A DNA stretch of 64,000 nt, taken from the NCBI RefSeq assembly GCF_012985205.1, contig NZ_JABEKS010000001.1, positions 1,860,001 through 1,924,000 on the forward strand, read 5' to 3'. The position numbers and the translations under genes were made by a program. The stretch's first letter is position 1. The number at the start of each line of letters is the position of its first letter. The stretch is from Planctomonas sp. JC2975. GTDB lineage: Bacteria > Actinomycetota > Actinomycetes > Actinomycetales > Microbacteriaceae. Positions 50,163 through 57,773 of the stretch are shown piece by piece. Below the pieces are notes generated by a model, which was not told the origin of the DNA, did no database searches, and worked only from the letters and a program-made list of their open reading frames with translations.

Positions 50163-50258
50163 GTAACCGCCGCGCTCGGTTACAGTATCCGCGGCGGCAG
50201 CGATGCTGCGACTACCGACAGCACCGCGCCCACCTGGAGACGGGAGGCGGCGCGGTGC
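50163..50258 (+). promoter_or_regulatory. Possible regulatory elements before the CGNR gene
   Basis: GTAACC-N9-GGTTAC (50163-50183) is an operator-like inverted repeat overlapping a possible -10 (CAGTAT). Downstream, GCACCGCGCC (50221-50230) pairs with GGCGCGGTGC (50249-50258), a 10-bp hairpin in the presumed leader. Confidence 0.4.
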
Positions 50259-50311
50259 CGCGCTAGCGGGCATCCCGGATCCGCCGGGCCGTTCCAGGAG
50301 CCAGGACCACG

Positions 50312-51073
50312 ATGACGACCACCGATGTACTCACGGGCACTTCGCCCTCCGACGACGAGCAGACTCGGGCAAACCTTGACGCGCAGAGTCGGCCAGGGCT
50401 TTCTGCCGCGGGCGTTCCAGCCGAGCCCGAGGCGAAGGGTGTCGGCCATGCCGAGCGTCTTGGTGAGACCGGCCAGTGGTTCCAGTCGCCGGACGGCATC
50501 CGCTGGTGGTTCGACTCGGGATGCCTGTGCCTCGACTTCGCCTACACCGGAGGCATGTCCCCTGCCGGAGCCGGAGACCGGATTCCGAACGACCCGTGGG
50601 AACGGCTGAGCACCCCCGCCGACCTCTCGGCGTGGCTGCACGACCGCTTCCCGACGATCGACGCCACCTGCGCAGAGCACGAATTGCGGGATGCGCTGAC
50701 GCTGCGCGACGCGATCGCGAACCTCGCCTACGCGGCGATGAACGGGCATCCGTCGATCGCACGCGACGTTGACGTCGTCAACCTGTACGCCTCGACGCCC
50801 GACCTGCCGCCCACCCTCGCCGGCGGCAGCCGTCAGGCCGGACGCACCCGGTCGCGGGCCACGCAGGCGCTGTCGGCCGTCGCACGCGATGCCGTCGCCG
50901 TTTTCGGCTCGGATGCCGGCACCCGCCTCCGCGAGTGCGGCGCCGACGACTGCTCCCTCGTCTACCTCGACGTCTCGCGCAGCCGCAACCGCCGCTGGTG
51001 CTCCATGCAGCGCTGCGGCAACCGCGCGAAGGTGCGCGCGCACCGGGCGCGGCGAGCTGCCGCGGACGCGTAG
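50312..51073 (+). CDS. CGNR zinc-finger regulator (ABATE domain)
   Basis: 253 residues. A 60-residue disordered lead is followed by the ABATE-type domain (FDSGCLCLDFAYTGG, LSAWLHDRFPTID, LRDALTLRDAIANLA) and a C-terminal CGNR treble-clef zinc finger (RECGADDC, then RRWCSMQRCGNRAKVRAHRA). Proteins of this family are presumed stress-responsive transcription regulators. It is followed 67 bp later by the flavin oxidoreductase gene on the same strand. Confidence 0.9.
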   Translation: MTTTDVLTGTSPSDDEQTRANLDAQSRPGLSAAGVPAEPEAKGVGHAERLGETGQWFQSPDGIRWWFDSGCLCLDFAYTGGMSPAGAGDRIPNDPWERLSTPADLSAWLHDRFPTIDATCAEHELRDALTLRDAIANLAYAAMNGHPSIARDVDVVNLYASTPDLPPTLAGGSRQAGRTRSRATQALSAVARDAVAVFGSDAGTRLRECGADDCSLVYLDVSRSRNRRWCSMQRCGNRAKVRAHRARRAAADA

Positions 51074-51140
51074 GCCCGATCCCCGCGACGGAGGTGGCCG
51101 GGCGTTCCGGCCGTCGGCGGTGGATGGCATCCTTGCCGGT

Positions 51141-52013
51141 ATGACGAGCGTCGGAGCGATCTTCAGTCCGTATCCGAATCCGCCCGAGGCCCTGCACGAT
51201 GCCGCGATCGCTGCGGAACGCGCCGGGCTCGACGAGCTGTGGCTGTGGGAGGACTGCTTCCGGCATTCGGCGTTCGCCGCTGCATCCGCTGCCCTGGCCG
51301 TCACATCGACTCTGAGGATCGGAATCGGCATCGCGCCCATGCCGCTGCGCAATGTGGCGGCCACCGCCATGGAGATCGCTACGCTCGCACGGATGTTTCC
51401 CGGCCGGCTTCTGCCCGGTATCGGGCACGGTGTGCAGTCGTGGATGGCGCAGGTCGACGCCCGCCCCGCGTCTCCGCTCACGCTGATGCGCGAGTACGCA
51501 CCGGCTCTGCGGGCCCTGCTCGCCGGCGAAAGCGTGACGACCAGCGGACGCTACGTGACCCTGGATGCCGTGCGTCTCGACTGGCCGCCTGCCGACGTTC
51601 CGCTCGTGTACGCGGCGGCGGAAGGCCCCAAGACGCTGCTGGCGTGCGGGGCCGTCGCCGATGGGGTGGTGCTGAACAGCCTGCTCACCGCCGAAGAGGC
51701 TGGGCGGGGTGTCGCCGCCGTGAGCGCAGGACGCGCGGAGGCGGGCCGATCCGGCGAACACGATGTCGTCGCGTACGCCGTGGCCGCATTCGGATCGGAC
51801 GGGCTCGATCGCGCCCGCTCCATGTGGACGGGCGAGGTTCCCGGCGACGCCGATGAGCGCATCCTCGGCGGCAGCGTCGACGATGTCGCATCCGGCGTCC
51901 GCCGGTTCGCGGATGCCGGGGTCGACCACGTCGTGCTGCTACCACCGGGAGAGGAGCCCGACCTGGCTGCGTACTTCGAGCAGGCGGGCAAGGTGCGACG
52001 GCTCGTCGGCTGA
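51141..52013 (+). CDS. LLM-class flavin-dependent oxidoreductase
   Basis: 290 residues of the luciferase-like TIM-barrel family: GAIFSPYPNPPEALHDAAIA start, the ERAGLDELWLWED helix/strand, TLRIGIGIAPMPLRNVAA, and MFPGRLLPGIGHG. It probably uses F420 or FMN; the sequence alone does not decide. It starts at the ATG at 51141; the longer ORF from 50769 overlaps the CGNR gene in another frame. It follows that gene closely and may be regulated by it. The substrate is unknown. Confidence 0.9.
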   Translation: MTSVGAIFSPYPNPPEALHDAAIAAERAGLDELWLWEDCFRHSAFAAASAALAVTSTLRIGIGIAPMPLRNVAATAMEIATLARMFPGRLLPGIGHGVQSWMAQVDARPASPLTLMREYAPALRALLAGESVTTSGRYVTLDAVRLDWPPADVPLVYAAAEGPKTLLACGAVADGVVLNSLLTAEEAGRGVAAVSAGRAEAGRSGEHDVVAYAVAAFGSDGLDRARSMWTGEVPGDADERILGGSVDDVASGVRRFADAGVDHVVLLPPGEEPDLAAYFEQAGKVRRLVG

Positions 52014-52025
52014 CGCGGCCAGCGC

Positions 52026-52676
52026 TCAAGCCTTCGGGACAGCCCCTCGCAGGCTACCCACGGCGACCACCACCAGGTCGACGAGCGCCTCGAACTGAGC
52101 GTCCCGGTCACCGAAGAGCTCCACTCCGGCCTCCACCGTGAGCGGATGCTCCGCCGCACCAACCCGCTCGGCTCGCGCCTGCAGGTCGTAGTGCTGGCGA
52201 TCATCCGCTTGACCGACCGCCTGCTCCTCGATGCAGAAGCCGACGACGAAGCCGTTCGCGAGCGCGAAGGCGCGCGCCGTGTCGCGCACGGAGAACCCCT
52301 GCGCCAGCCACCGCTGCAACCCGGACTCCTGGGCGCCGAGGATGCCAGGATCCGTCAGGTACGTACCGCTGAACGCCTTGGCTCCGTCACGGTGCCGCAG
52401 CAGCGCCGAACGCAGCACGTCGCAGAATCGTCGCAGCTCGACGTCCCACTCGGTCCCCTCAGCGATATCGGCGAGCTCCTCGCCGATACCTCGCCACACT
52501 TCGGTCGCCACCTCGTCGAAGAGCTCCGCCTTGTCGCGAACATGCCAGTAGAGCGCCGGCGCCTTCACGTCGAGCTTCGCGGCGAGCGCGCGAACCGTGA
52601 GGCCCTCCAGCCCGACCTCGTCGAGTAGTTCGAGCGTGGCGGTCACGATGGCCGCCCTCGTCAGACCCTTCGACAT
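52026..52676 (-). CDS. TetR-family repressor (TetR class C-terminal domain)
   Basis: 216 residues. Helix-turn-helix near 7-55 (RAAIVTATLELLDEVGLEGL, LAAKLDVKAPALYWHVRDKA: the ALYWHVxxK motif is that of true TetR/tetracycline-type repressors), followed by the TetR_C helical domain. The start has GGGAGGG eight bases upstream. It is divergent from the quinone-oxidoreductase gene; two TTAACA-type palindromes occupy the gap, so it should repress both genes. Convergent with, and 12 bp from, the flavin oxidoreductase gene. Confidence 0.93.
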   Translation of the reverse strand: MSKGLTRAAIVTATLELLDEVGLEGLTVRALAAKLDVKAPALYWHVRDKAELFDEVATEVWRGIGEELADIAEGTEWDVELRRFCDVLRSALLRHRDGAKAFSGTYLTDPGILGAQESGLQRWLAQGFSVRDTARAFALANGFVVGFCIEEQAVGQADDRQHYDLQARAERVGAAEHPLTVEAGVELFGDRDAQFEALVDLVVVAVGSLRGAVPKA

Positions 52677-52746
52677 GAACCCGCCCTCCCTCGCACCGTC
52701 GCGTCGTGGTCCGCAGAGGATCAGCGGAAAGCCCGAGAGCGAACCA

Positions 52747-52793
52747 TTGACACTTTAACAATGTTAAGGCACGATCTTCTTTAACAACGTTAA
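52747..52793 (+). promoter_or_regulatory. Promoter with two TetR operators
   Basis: -35 TTGACA (52747-52752), a 17-bp spacer and -10 CACGAT (52770-52775). Operator 1, TTAACAATGTTAA (52755-52767), is a perfect palindrome filling the spacer. Operator 2, TTAACAACGTTAA (52781-52793), has one mismatch and touches the ribosome site of the downstream gene. Confidence 0.8.
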
Positions 52794-52803
52794 GGAGAGC
52801 ATC

Positions 52804-53772
52804 ATGAAGGCTGCAGTTATCGAATCCGCGGGCCTGGCGCCCCGCTACGGCGAGTTCCCCGAGCCGGAGACGAGCGAGGATCGCGAGCTCGTCTCGCTGG
52901 TGGCTGCTGGCATCCACCCGGTCGTACGGGCGCTCGCCGCCGGCAGCCACTACGGCTCGCACGGCCTCTGGCCCGCGATCCCCGGCGTCGACGCGGTGGC
53001 GCGCACCGACGACGGAACGCTCATCTACACGGGCTTCATCGCCGCGCCGTACGGCACTCTCGCCGAGCGGATGGCCGTGCCGCACGCACCCCGCCTTCCG
53101 CTGCCCACCGGAGCCGATCCGGTGCAGGTCGCCGGTGGCATGAATCCCGGCCTGTCATCGTGGATGCCGCTGAACGCTCGCCGCGATGAGACCGGATCCC
53201 TTGGCACCGTCCTCGTGCTCGGAGCGACGGGCACCGCAGGGATCCTCGCCGTGCAGAACGCGTTCGTGCTCGGCGTCACGCGCGTGATCGGTGCCGGACG
53301 GGATCCGGAACGTCTGGCGGCCGCCACTGCCTTCGGGGCGGAGACGCTGCGCCTCACCGGTGATCGGGCTGCGGATGCCACGGCCATCCGCTCAGCCCTC
53401 GGCGATGGCAGCCCATCCGTCGTGCTCGACTTCGTCTGGGGCGAGCCGGCAGAGGCGACCTTCGACGCGCTGCTGCGGCACTCCCTCGACGAGGACGAGG
53501 GCGACACGGCGTACGTCGAGATCGGCTCACTGGCCGGTGCGGAGGCATCCGTTCCCGCCGCGCTGCTGCGGAGCACACGCATCCGGCTGACCGGATCCGG
53601 CGCGGGCAGCGCGTCCATGGCGGAGCTCATGCGGCAACTGCCGGTCTACCTCGACCTCATTGCGACCGGGGCCGTGCGTGTGCCGACGTCGTCCTACGCG
53701 CTCAGCAGCATCGAGGACGCATGGTCCGCTGCCTCGAACGCAGGAACCCGCGCCGTGGTCGTGCCCGACTGA
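52804..53772 (+). CDS. Quinone oxidoreductase-like protein (medium-chain dehydrogenase family)
   Basis: 322 residues. MDR fold with an N-terminal GroES-like domain (MKAAVIESAGLAPRYGEFPE) and an NADPH-binding Rossmann motif (VLVLGATGTAGILAVQNAF, near 137). The zinc ligands of alcohol dehydrogenases are absent, so this is the zinc-free quinone oxidoreductase type. AAGGAG lies five bases before the ATG. It is controlled by the divergent TetR repressor, as the operators in its promoter show; a role in reducing an electrophilic or quinone inducer is likely. Confidence 0.92.
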   Translation: MKAAVIESAGLAPRYGEFPEPETSEDRELVSLVAAGIHPVVRALAAGSHYGSHGLWPAIPGVDAVARTDDGTLIYTGFIAAPYGTLAERMAVPHAPRLPLPTGADPVQVAGGMNPGLSSWMPLNARRDETGSLGTVLVLGATGTAGILAVQNAFVLGVTRVIGAGRDPERLAAATAFGAETLRLTGDRAADATAIRSALGDGSPSVVLDFVWGEPAEATFDALLRHSLDEDEGDTAYVEIGSLAGAEASVPAALLRSTRIRLTGSGAGSASMAELMRQLPVYLDLIATGAVRVPTSSYALSSIEDAWSAASNAGTRAVVVPD

Positions 53773-53799
53773 GGCTCGACGCCGCGGAACCGCAGCACC

Positions 53800-54102
53800 T
53801 TAGTCGACGACCCGGACCTCTTTCCAGAACGCGACGTAGTCGCTGAAGTCCTTGCCCACCCGATCGAATGCGGTCGGATACGGTGTCGGATAACTCCACG
53901 CCCGGTCCTGCAGACGCTGTCCGTCCGCGTTCACGGTGAAGTACTGGCACTCGCCCTTCCACGGGCACGTGTACGGAGTCGGGCTCTTCTCGAGCAGCTC
54001 GGACTTCACGCTCGACGGCGGGAAATACCAGTTGCCCTCGATCTTGATGAGGTCCTCGACCGGGGCCTCGGCGATCACGGTGTCGTTCACTACAGCTTTC
54101 AC
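53800..54102 (-). CDS. DUF427 protein
   Basis: 100 residues covering one complete DUF427 domain: MKAVVNDTVIAEAP, then EGNWYFPPSSV, TPYTCPWKGECQYFTV and AWSYPTPYP. DUF427 proteins are small beta-rich single-domain proteins whose function is unknown; the conserved CPWKG-x-YF core is intact. It is a single gene, convergent with the oxidoreductase gene. Confidence 0.93.
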   Translation of the reverse strand: MKAVVNDTVIAEAPVEDLIKIEGNWYFPPSSVKSELLEKSPTPYTCPWKGECQYFTVNADGQRLQDRAWSYPTPYPTAFDRVGKDFSDYVAFWKEVRVVD

Positions 54103-54295
54103 AGCAGGTCATCCCTTCCACGCACAGGCTGCCACTGACGACCCAAACACGCTCCGAGCGGATGCCATTCCCTCGGACGCCGTCGGATCTCGAGCACGGA
54201 TGTCCCCGTGTCCTAGGCTGTCCACGCCCGCACGTGCACAACGCACGCCGGGCGGAGCGGATGCCGCCCTCGAAGCCCTACTCCTGCGGAGACAC

Positions 54296-55456
54296 ATGAT
54301 CGACGACGGCCGGCCCGACGACCACGGGGCCGCGAACGGCGCGACCCGAGCGCCGTGGGAGGGAACGGATGCCGGGGTGGGAGCGACAGGTCCGACATCC
54401 GCTGCGCAGAAGCCACGACGCCGGGGCGTGGGGCTCCTCATCGGGCTCATCCTCGGAGGCCTCGCACTGCTCGCCGCGACAGTGCTCGGCGCAGTGTGGT
54501 TCGCGTCGGAGGCCGTTTCGCACACGCCGCAGGCGGCAGCCGTTCCCTACCTGACCGCCCTAGCCAAGGGCGACGTGAAGAAGGCTGTCGCGCTGGGGCG
54601 CATCGACACGCACAGTCCGCTGGTGACCGATGCGGCCTACGCGAAGACGCAGGATCGCATCACGGGCTATTCGATCGCCAAGGCCAGCATCGGGGACTCC
54701 GCTGCGAGCGTCCAGGTGACCTACACGCAGGACGGCGACCGGCACACTGACACCCTGCTGCTGACGAAGTCCGGCACCGACCTGCTCTTCTTCCCGCGCT
54801 GGACGCTGAAGCCCATCACGCTTCCGCACATCACGGTGTCCGTGGGCGCACCCGACGGGGCCGCGCTGCAGGTGAACGGCACCGCCATCACCGGCGCCGG
54901 CGAGCGGTCCACGAACCTCGACGTGCTGCCAGGCACGTACAACGTGAGGCTCGCCGACAACCCCGCGTATCAGGCGGTGTCGAAGCAGCTGCCGGTGACC
55001 GCGCTCAACGGCGAAGCGGCCGGCACGCCCGTCGGCACAGCCAGTCTCGCGGCGATGCTGACGGATGCCGGCATCGCGTCCGCCTCGACCGCCGTGAACG
55101 CGTGGGTCGCCGCGTGCATCGCGCAACAGACCATCCAGCCCGACGGGTGCAGCTTCGGCCTCATCGACGACTATCCGGATGTCACCCTCACCAATCAGCA
55201 CTGGACGCTGGTCGACGCGCCGTCCTTCGACGTGGGCGACTGGGACGGCACGGGCTGGACGGTGACGACCACGGCGGCCGGGTCTGCGACGTTCAGCGCC
55301 GATGCCGCGACGTCCGACGGACGCCACGGCACGTTGACGTCGCAGGATCCCGTCGCGGTGCAGGTGGCAGGGCACATCACGGGATTCGACGCGAACGGAA
55401 AAGCGATCTTCGTCTCGATCGACTGGTCGGGCAAGGAGACGCTGCCCACCGCATGA
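54296..55456 (+). CDS. Anchored extracytoplasmic protein, tandem-pair member 1
   Basis: About 386 residues from the ATG at 54296 (GCGGAGA upstream); the ORF extends upstream to 53936 only across the DUF427 gene. A charged cytoplasmic N-terminus (about 45) leads to one membrane segment (GLLIGLILGGLALLAATVLG) and a large extracytoplasmic part: a helical pair (YLTALAKGDVKKAVALG), a beta-domain ending SGTDLLFFPRWTLKPI, a PEGA-like block (DGAALQVNGTAI, VLPGTYNVRLADN) and a C-terminal domain with paired cysteines (CIAQQTIQPDGC). The next gene has the same order of parts. This resembles zinc-ribbon/TcaA-like envelope proteins of other Gram-positives only in general layout; function unknown. Confidence 0.8.
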   Translation: MIDDGRPDDHGAANGATRAPWEGTDAGVGATGPTSAAQKPRRRGVGLLIGLILGGLALLAATVLGAVWFASEAVSHTPQAAAVPYLTALAKGDVKKAVALGRIDTHSPLVTDAAYAKTQDRITGYSIAKASIGDSAASVQVTYTQDGDRHTDTLLLTKSGTDLLFFPRWTLKPITLPHITVSVGAPDGAALQVNGTAITGAGERSTNLDVLPGTYNVRLADNPAYQAVSKQLPVTALNGEAAGTPVGTASLAAMLTDAGIASASTAVNAWVAACIAQQTIQPDGCSFGLIDDYPDVTLTNQHWTLVDAPSFDVGDWDGTGWTVTTTAAGSATFSADAATSDGRHGTLTSQDPVAVQVAGHITGFDANGKAIFVSIDWSGKETLPTA

Positions 55457-55555
55457 TGCGGCGCGAGCACACCTGCTGAGGGAACGCATCGCCCGTCGGC
55501 GGTCGACGTTTCGATCTGCGCGCGAAGAGCCCCCGAACAAGGGTCGAACGTGCCG

Positions 55556-55584
55556 TTGTCGGCCGCTGTGGCCGGTGCCATAGT
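55556..55584 (+). promoter_or_regulatory. Likely promoter of the 55614 gene
   Basis: TTGTCG (55556-55561), 17-bp spacer, CATAGT (55579-55584). It predicts a start of transcription near 55591, about 23 bases before the proposed CTG start codon, which leaves no room for an upstream ATG or GTG. Confidence 0.5.
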
Positions 55585-55613
55585 CATGGTCAGCAACTCA
55601 ACGAGGAGGAACC

Positions 55614-56870
55614 CTGACCATCGCACCCGCCGACTCGTCGGCACCGCTCGAACCCGAACCAGACCAGAACGAAAGCACCGCCGCCCCCACCGAAAGCACG
55701 AACGCACCCGCTGAAACCACCGCCGCCCCTGCCGAAAGCGCGCCGATCCCCGACGAGGGCAGCACACCCGGCGACATCGCCGCCAACGGCCTCGCAACCG
55801 CGCCGACCGCATCCGGCTCCACTGATGTTCCCCACCGTCGACGACGACGGGTGCTCCTCTGGACCCTCATTCCGGTCGGATCCCTCGCGATCATCGCCGC
55901 CGTCGCGCTCGGTGCCGCATGGACGATCGGACAAGCCCACGATCACGATGCCCGCGTTCCCGTGCGCTCCTACCTCGAGGCGCTGCGGGTCGGCAACGTC
56001 GACGACGCGCTGCAGCAGTCCGGATACACGGCCAAGCCCGCCGACGTGCTGCTCGACTTCAACGCCTACGACGCCGCGAAGAACACGCTCACCCACTACG
56101 CCATCTCCTCGCCGCACCGCACGGGATCCACCGCGACGGTCGTGGCGCAGCTCACGTTCGGCTCGAAGAAGACCACCCAGACCTTCCACCTGCGCACGAC
56201 GGGCAGCGACTTCGTGTTCTTCCCGCGCTGGAAGCTCGTGCCGTTCTCGCCGGGCGAGGTGACGGTGCAGCTGAACGGACCGAAGGATGCCAGCATCTAT
56301 GCAGACGGGTCGCAAGACATCACCGCGCGCGGCCTGGTGCATCTCAGGGCGCTGCCCGGCACGTACTCGATCGGGCTCTCCGGCACGGATCCGGTCTACG
56401 CGGCCGACCTGCTGACCGGTCAGTACTATCCGGGGATGAAGGCGCCGAAGACACCCAAGCTCACGGTGTGGTTGACCGACAAGGCGAGCGCGACGGCGCT
56501 GTCCGCAGTGAACTCGTGGCTGGCATCCTGTCTGACCTCGGGGATGTCGAAGCCGACGGGGTGCGCATACGGCCAACAGGACCTGCACCCCAGCGGCGGA
56601 ACGCTGACGAACCAGACCTGGACGCTGGACAAGGCGCCGACCTTCGAGATCGGCCCATGGGACGGCACCGGGTTCCCCGTCGTGACGACGTCGCCAGGCA
56701 GCGTAGCCTTCCGTTCCACCATCACGCTGCCCGACGGGCGAAGCGGTACATACGGCTCCATCTCCGACGGCGTCGTCGTGCTGGCGGGACACATCACGCG
56801 GATCGACGCCGGCAGCGCCACCTACCAGGAACTCGACCTCACCGGGAGCGGATCCACGCCCCAGACGTGA
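55614..56870 (+). CDS. Anchored extracytoplasmic protein, tandem-pair member 2 (CTG start?)
   Basis: About 418 residues. The membrane segment begins only at 55851 (VLLWTLIPVGSLAIIAAVAL), but the frame is open upstream to a TAG at 55581, with coding-like Glu/Ala/Pro/Thr sequence. The only reasonable start is a CTG at 55614, four bases after GAGGAGG; there is no ATG, GTG or TTG. After the membrane segment come YLEALRVGNVDDALQQSG, SDFVFFPRWKLVPFSPGEV, a PEGA-like block (LRALPGTYSIGLSG) and a Cys-paired C-terminal domain (CLTSGMSKPTGC). It is a paralogue of member 1, sharing FFPRW and GPWDGTG/GDWDGTG motifs. Confidence 0.8.
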   Translation: MTIAPADSSAPLEPEPDQNESTAAPTESTNAPAETTAAPAESAPIPDEGSTPGDIAANGLATAPTASGSTDVPHRRRRRVLLWTLIPVGSLAIIAAVALGAAWTIGQAHDHDARVPVRSYLEALRVGNVDDALQQSGYTAKPADVLLDFNAYDAAKNTLTHYAISSPHRTGSTATVVAQLTFGSKKTTQTFHLRTTGSDFVFFPRWKLVPFSPGEVTVQLNGPKDASIYADGSQDITARGLVHLRALPGTYSIGLSGTDPVYAADLLTGQYYPGMKAPKTPKLTVWLTDKASATALSAVNSWLASCLTSGMSKPTGCAYGQQDLHPSGGTLTNQTWTLDKAPTFEIGPWDGTGFPVVTTSPGSVAFRSTITLPDGRSGTYGSISDGVVVLAGHITRIDAGSATYQELDLTGSGSTPQT

Positions 56871-56891
56871 CGATCGCCGCTGCGGAGCGGA

Positions 56892-57707
56892 TCACTGCAT
56901 CGACGCGATCCGCTCCGCAGCGGCATCCACGTAGACACCGTCGACGAGCACGGGGACCGTGGTCGAGACATCCGTCTGGAATGCCACCTCGATGTCTTCG
57001 CGCTGGTCGTCCTTGAGCAGTTCGCCGCCGCTCACCGAGGCCGTGAACATGTGGCGGATGCCGCGCGCGAGCCCCGTGTAGGCGGCGCACGCGGCCGCCG
57101 CCTCCGGCGAGCACGCGTCGATGCCGAACTTTCCGAGGGCGTCGATGACGGCGCCTGCTGCGAGCATGTCCTCGACGGCGAAGCGCACTGTCTCATCGGT
57201 GCGCGTCTCGCCCGCCGCGACGACGGAGACCATCGCGCGGCGCCCGATGCGCTGCTGGTAGTCGAAGATCCACCGGGCGACGGCCGTGCGGTTGCGAAGC
57301 GTCGCTGCCACCACCGGAACGCCGTACGTCGCGGCGAGCGCCGTGAGGCGCGATCCGTTGAGCGACGGCACGACCGCTCGGGAAGCGCCGAAGGCCGCCA
57401 CGTTGTCCGCCGTCATGCTGGACGGCGACAGCGACACCCCAGGGTCGCCACGTCGGCCGGCGAGGCGGGCGTCGCCGAACGCGCCGGCAGCATCCGCTTC
57501 TTCCGCCTCGTGCCGGAGCCCTGCGTACGGCTGCACCTCGAGGCCGAGGGCGACGCCCATCTCGACGGTCGTCGTGAATGAGATGGCATCGATGACGACG
57601 ATGACGCCCGCACCGTGCGCGATGCCGCGCAGACCCTCGCGGCCCCAGTCGAAGCGCACCTCGTACGGCTGCTGGGTGGGGTCGTCGGGTCGCAGGGGTG
57701 TCTTCAC
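56892..57707 (-). CDS. comB: 2-phosphosulfolactate phosphatase-like (ComB)
   Basis: About 271 residues. A GTG at 57707 or a TTG at 57731 may start it; neither has a good ribosome site. Family motifs: VVIDAISFTTTVEMGVALG, VVPSLNGSRLTALA, VVAATLRNRTAVARW and the C-terminal SGGELLKDDQREDIEVAFQT. ComB was defined in coenzyme M biosynthesis, dephosphorylating 2-phosphosulfolactate. Actinobacteria do not make coenzyme M, so the true substrate here is uncertain. Convergent with the anchored-protein gene. Confidence 0.85.
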   Translation of the reverse strand: MKTPLRPDDPTQQPYEVRFDWGREGLRGIAHGAGVIVVIDAISFTTTVEMGVALGLEVQPYAGLRHEAEEADAAGAFGDARLAGRRGDPGVSLSPSSMTADNVAAFGASRAVVPSLNGSRLTALAATYGVPVVAATLRNRTAVARWIFDYQQRIGRRAMVSVVAAGETRTDETVRFAVEDMLAAGAVIDALGKFGIDACSPEAAAACAAYTGLARGIRHMFTASVSGGELLKDDQREDIEVAFQTDVSTTVPVLVDGVYVDAAAERIASMQ

Positions 57708-57773
57708 CCGGTCATGGTATCGGCCGCGCAACCGCCGGTTTGCGGGGCCCGGAGCTGCTGAGCGCCCTCCAGC

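Noticed and set aside
53936-54295. Upstream extension of the 54296 gene
   Set aside because: It lies across the DUF427 gene on the other strand; the ATG at 54296 has a ribosome site and begins the family-like part.
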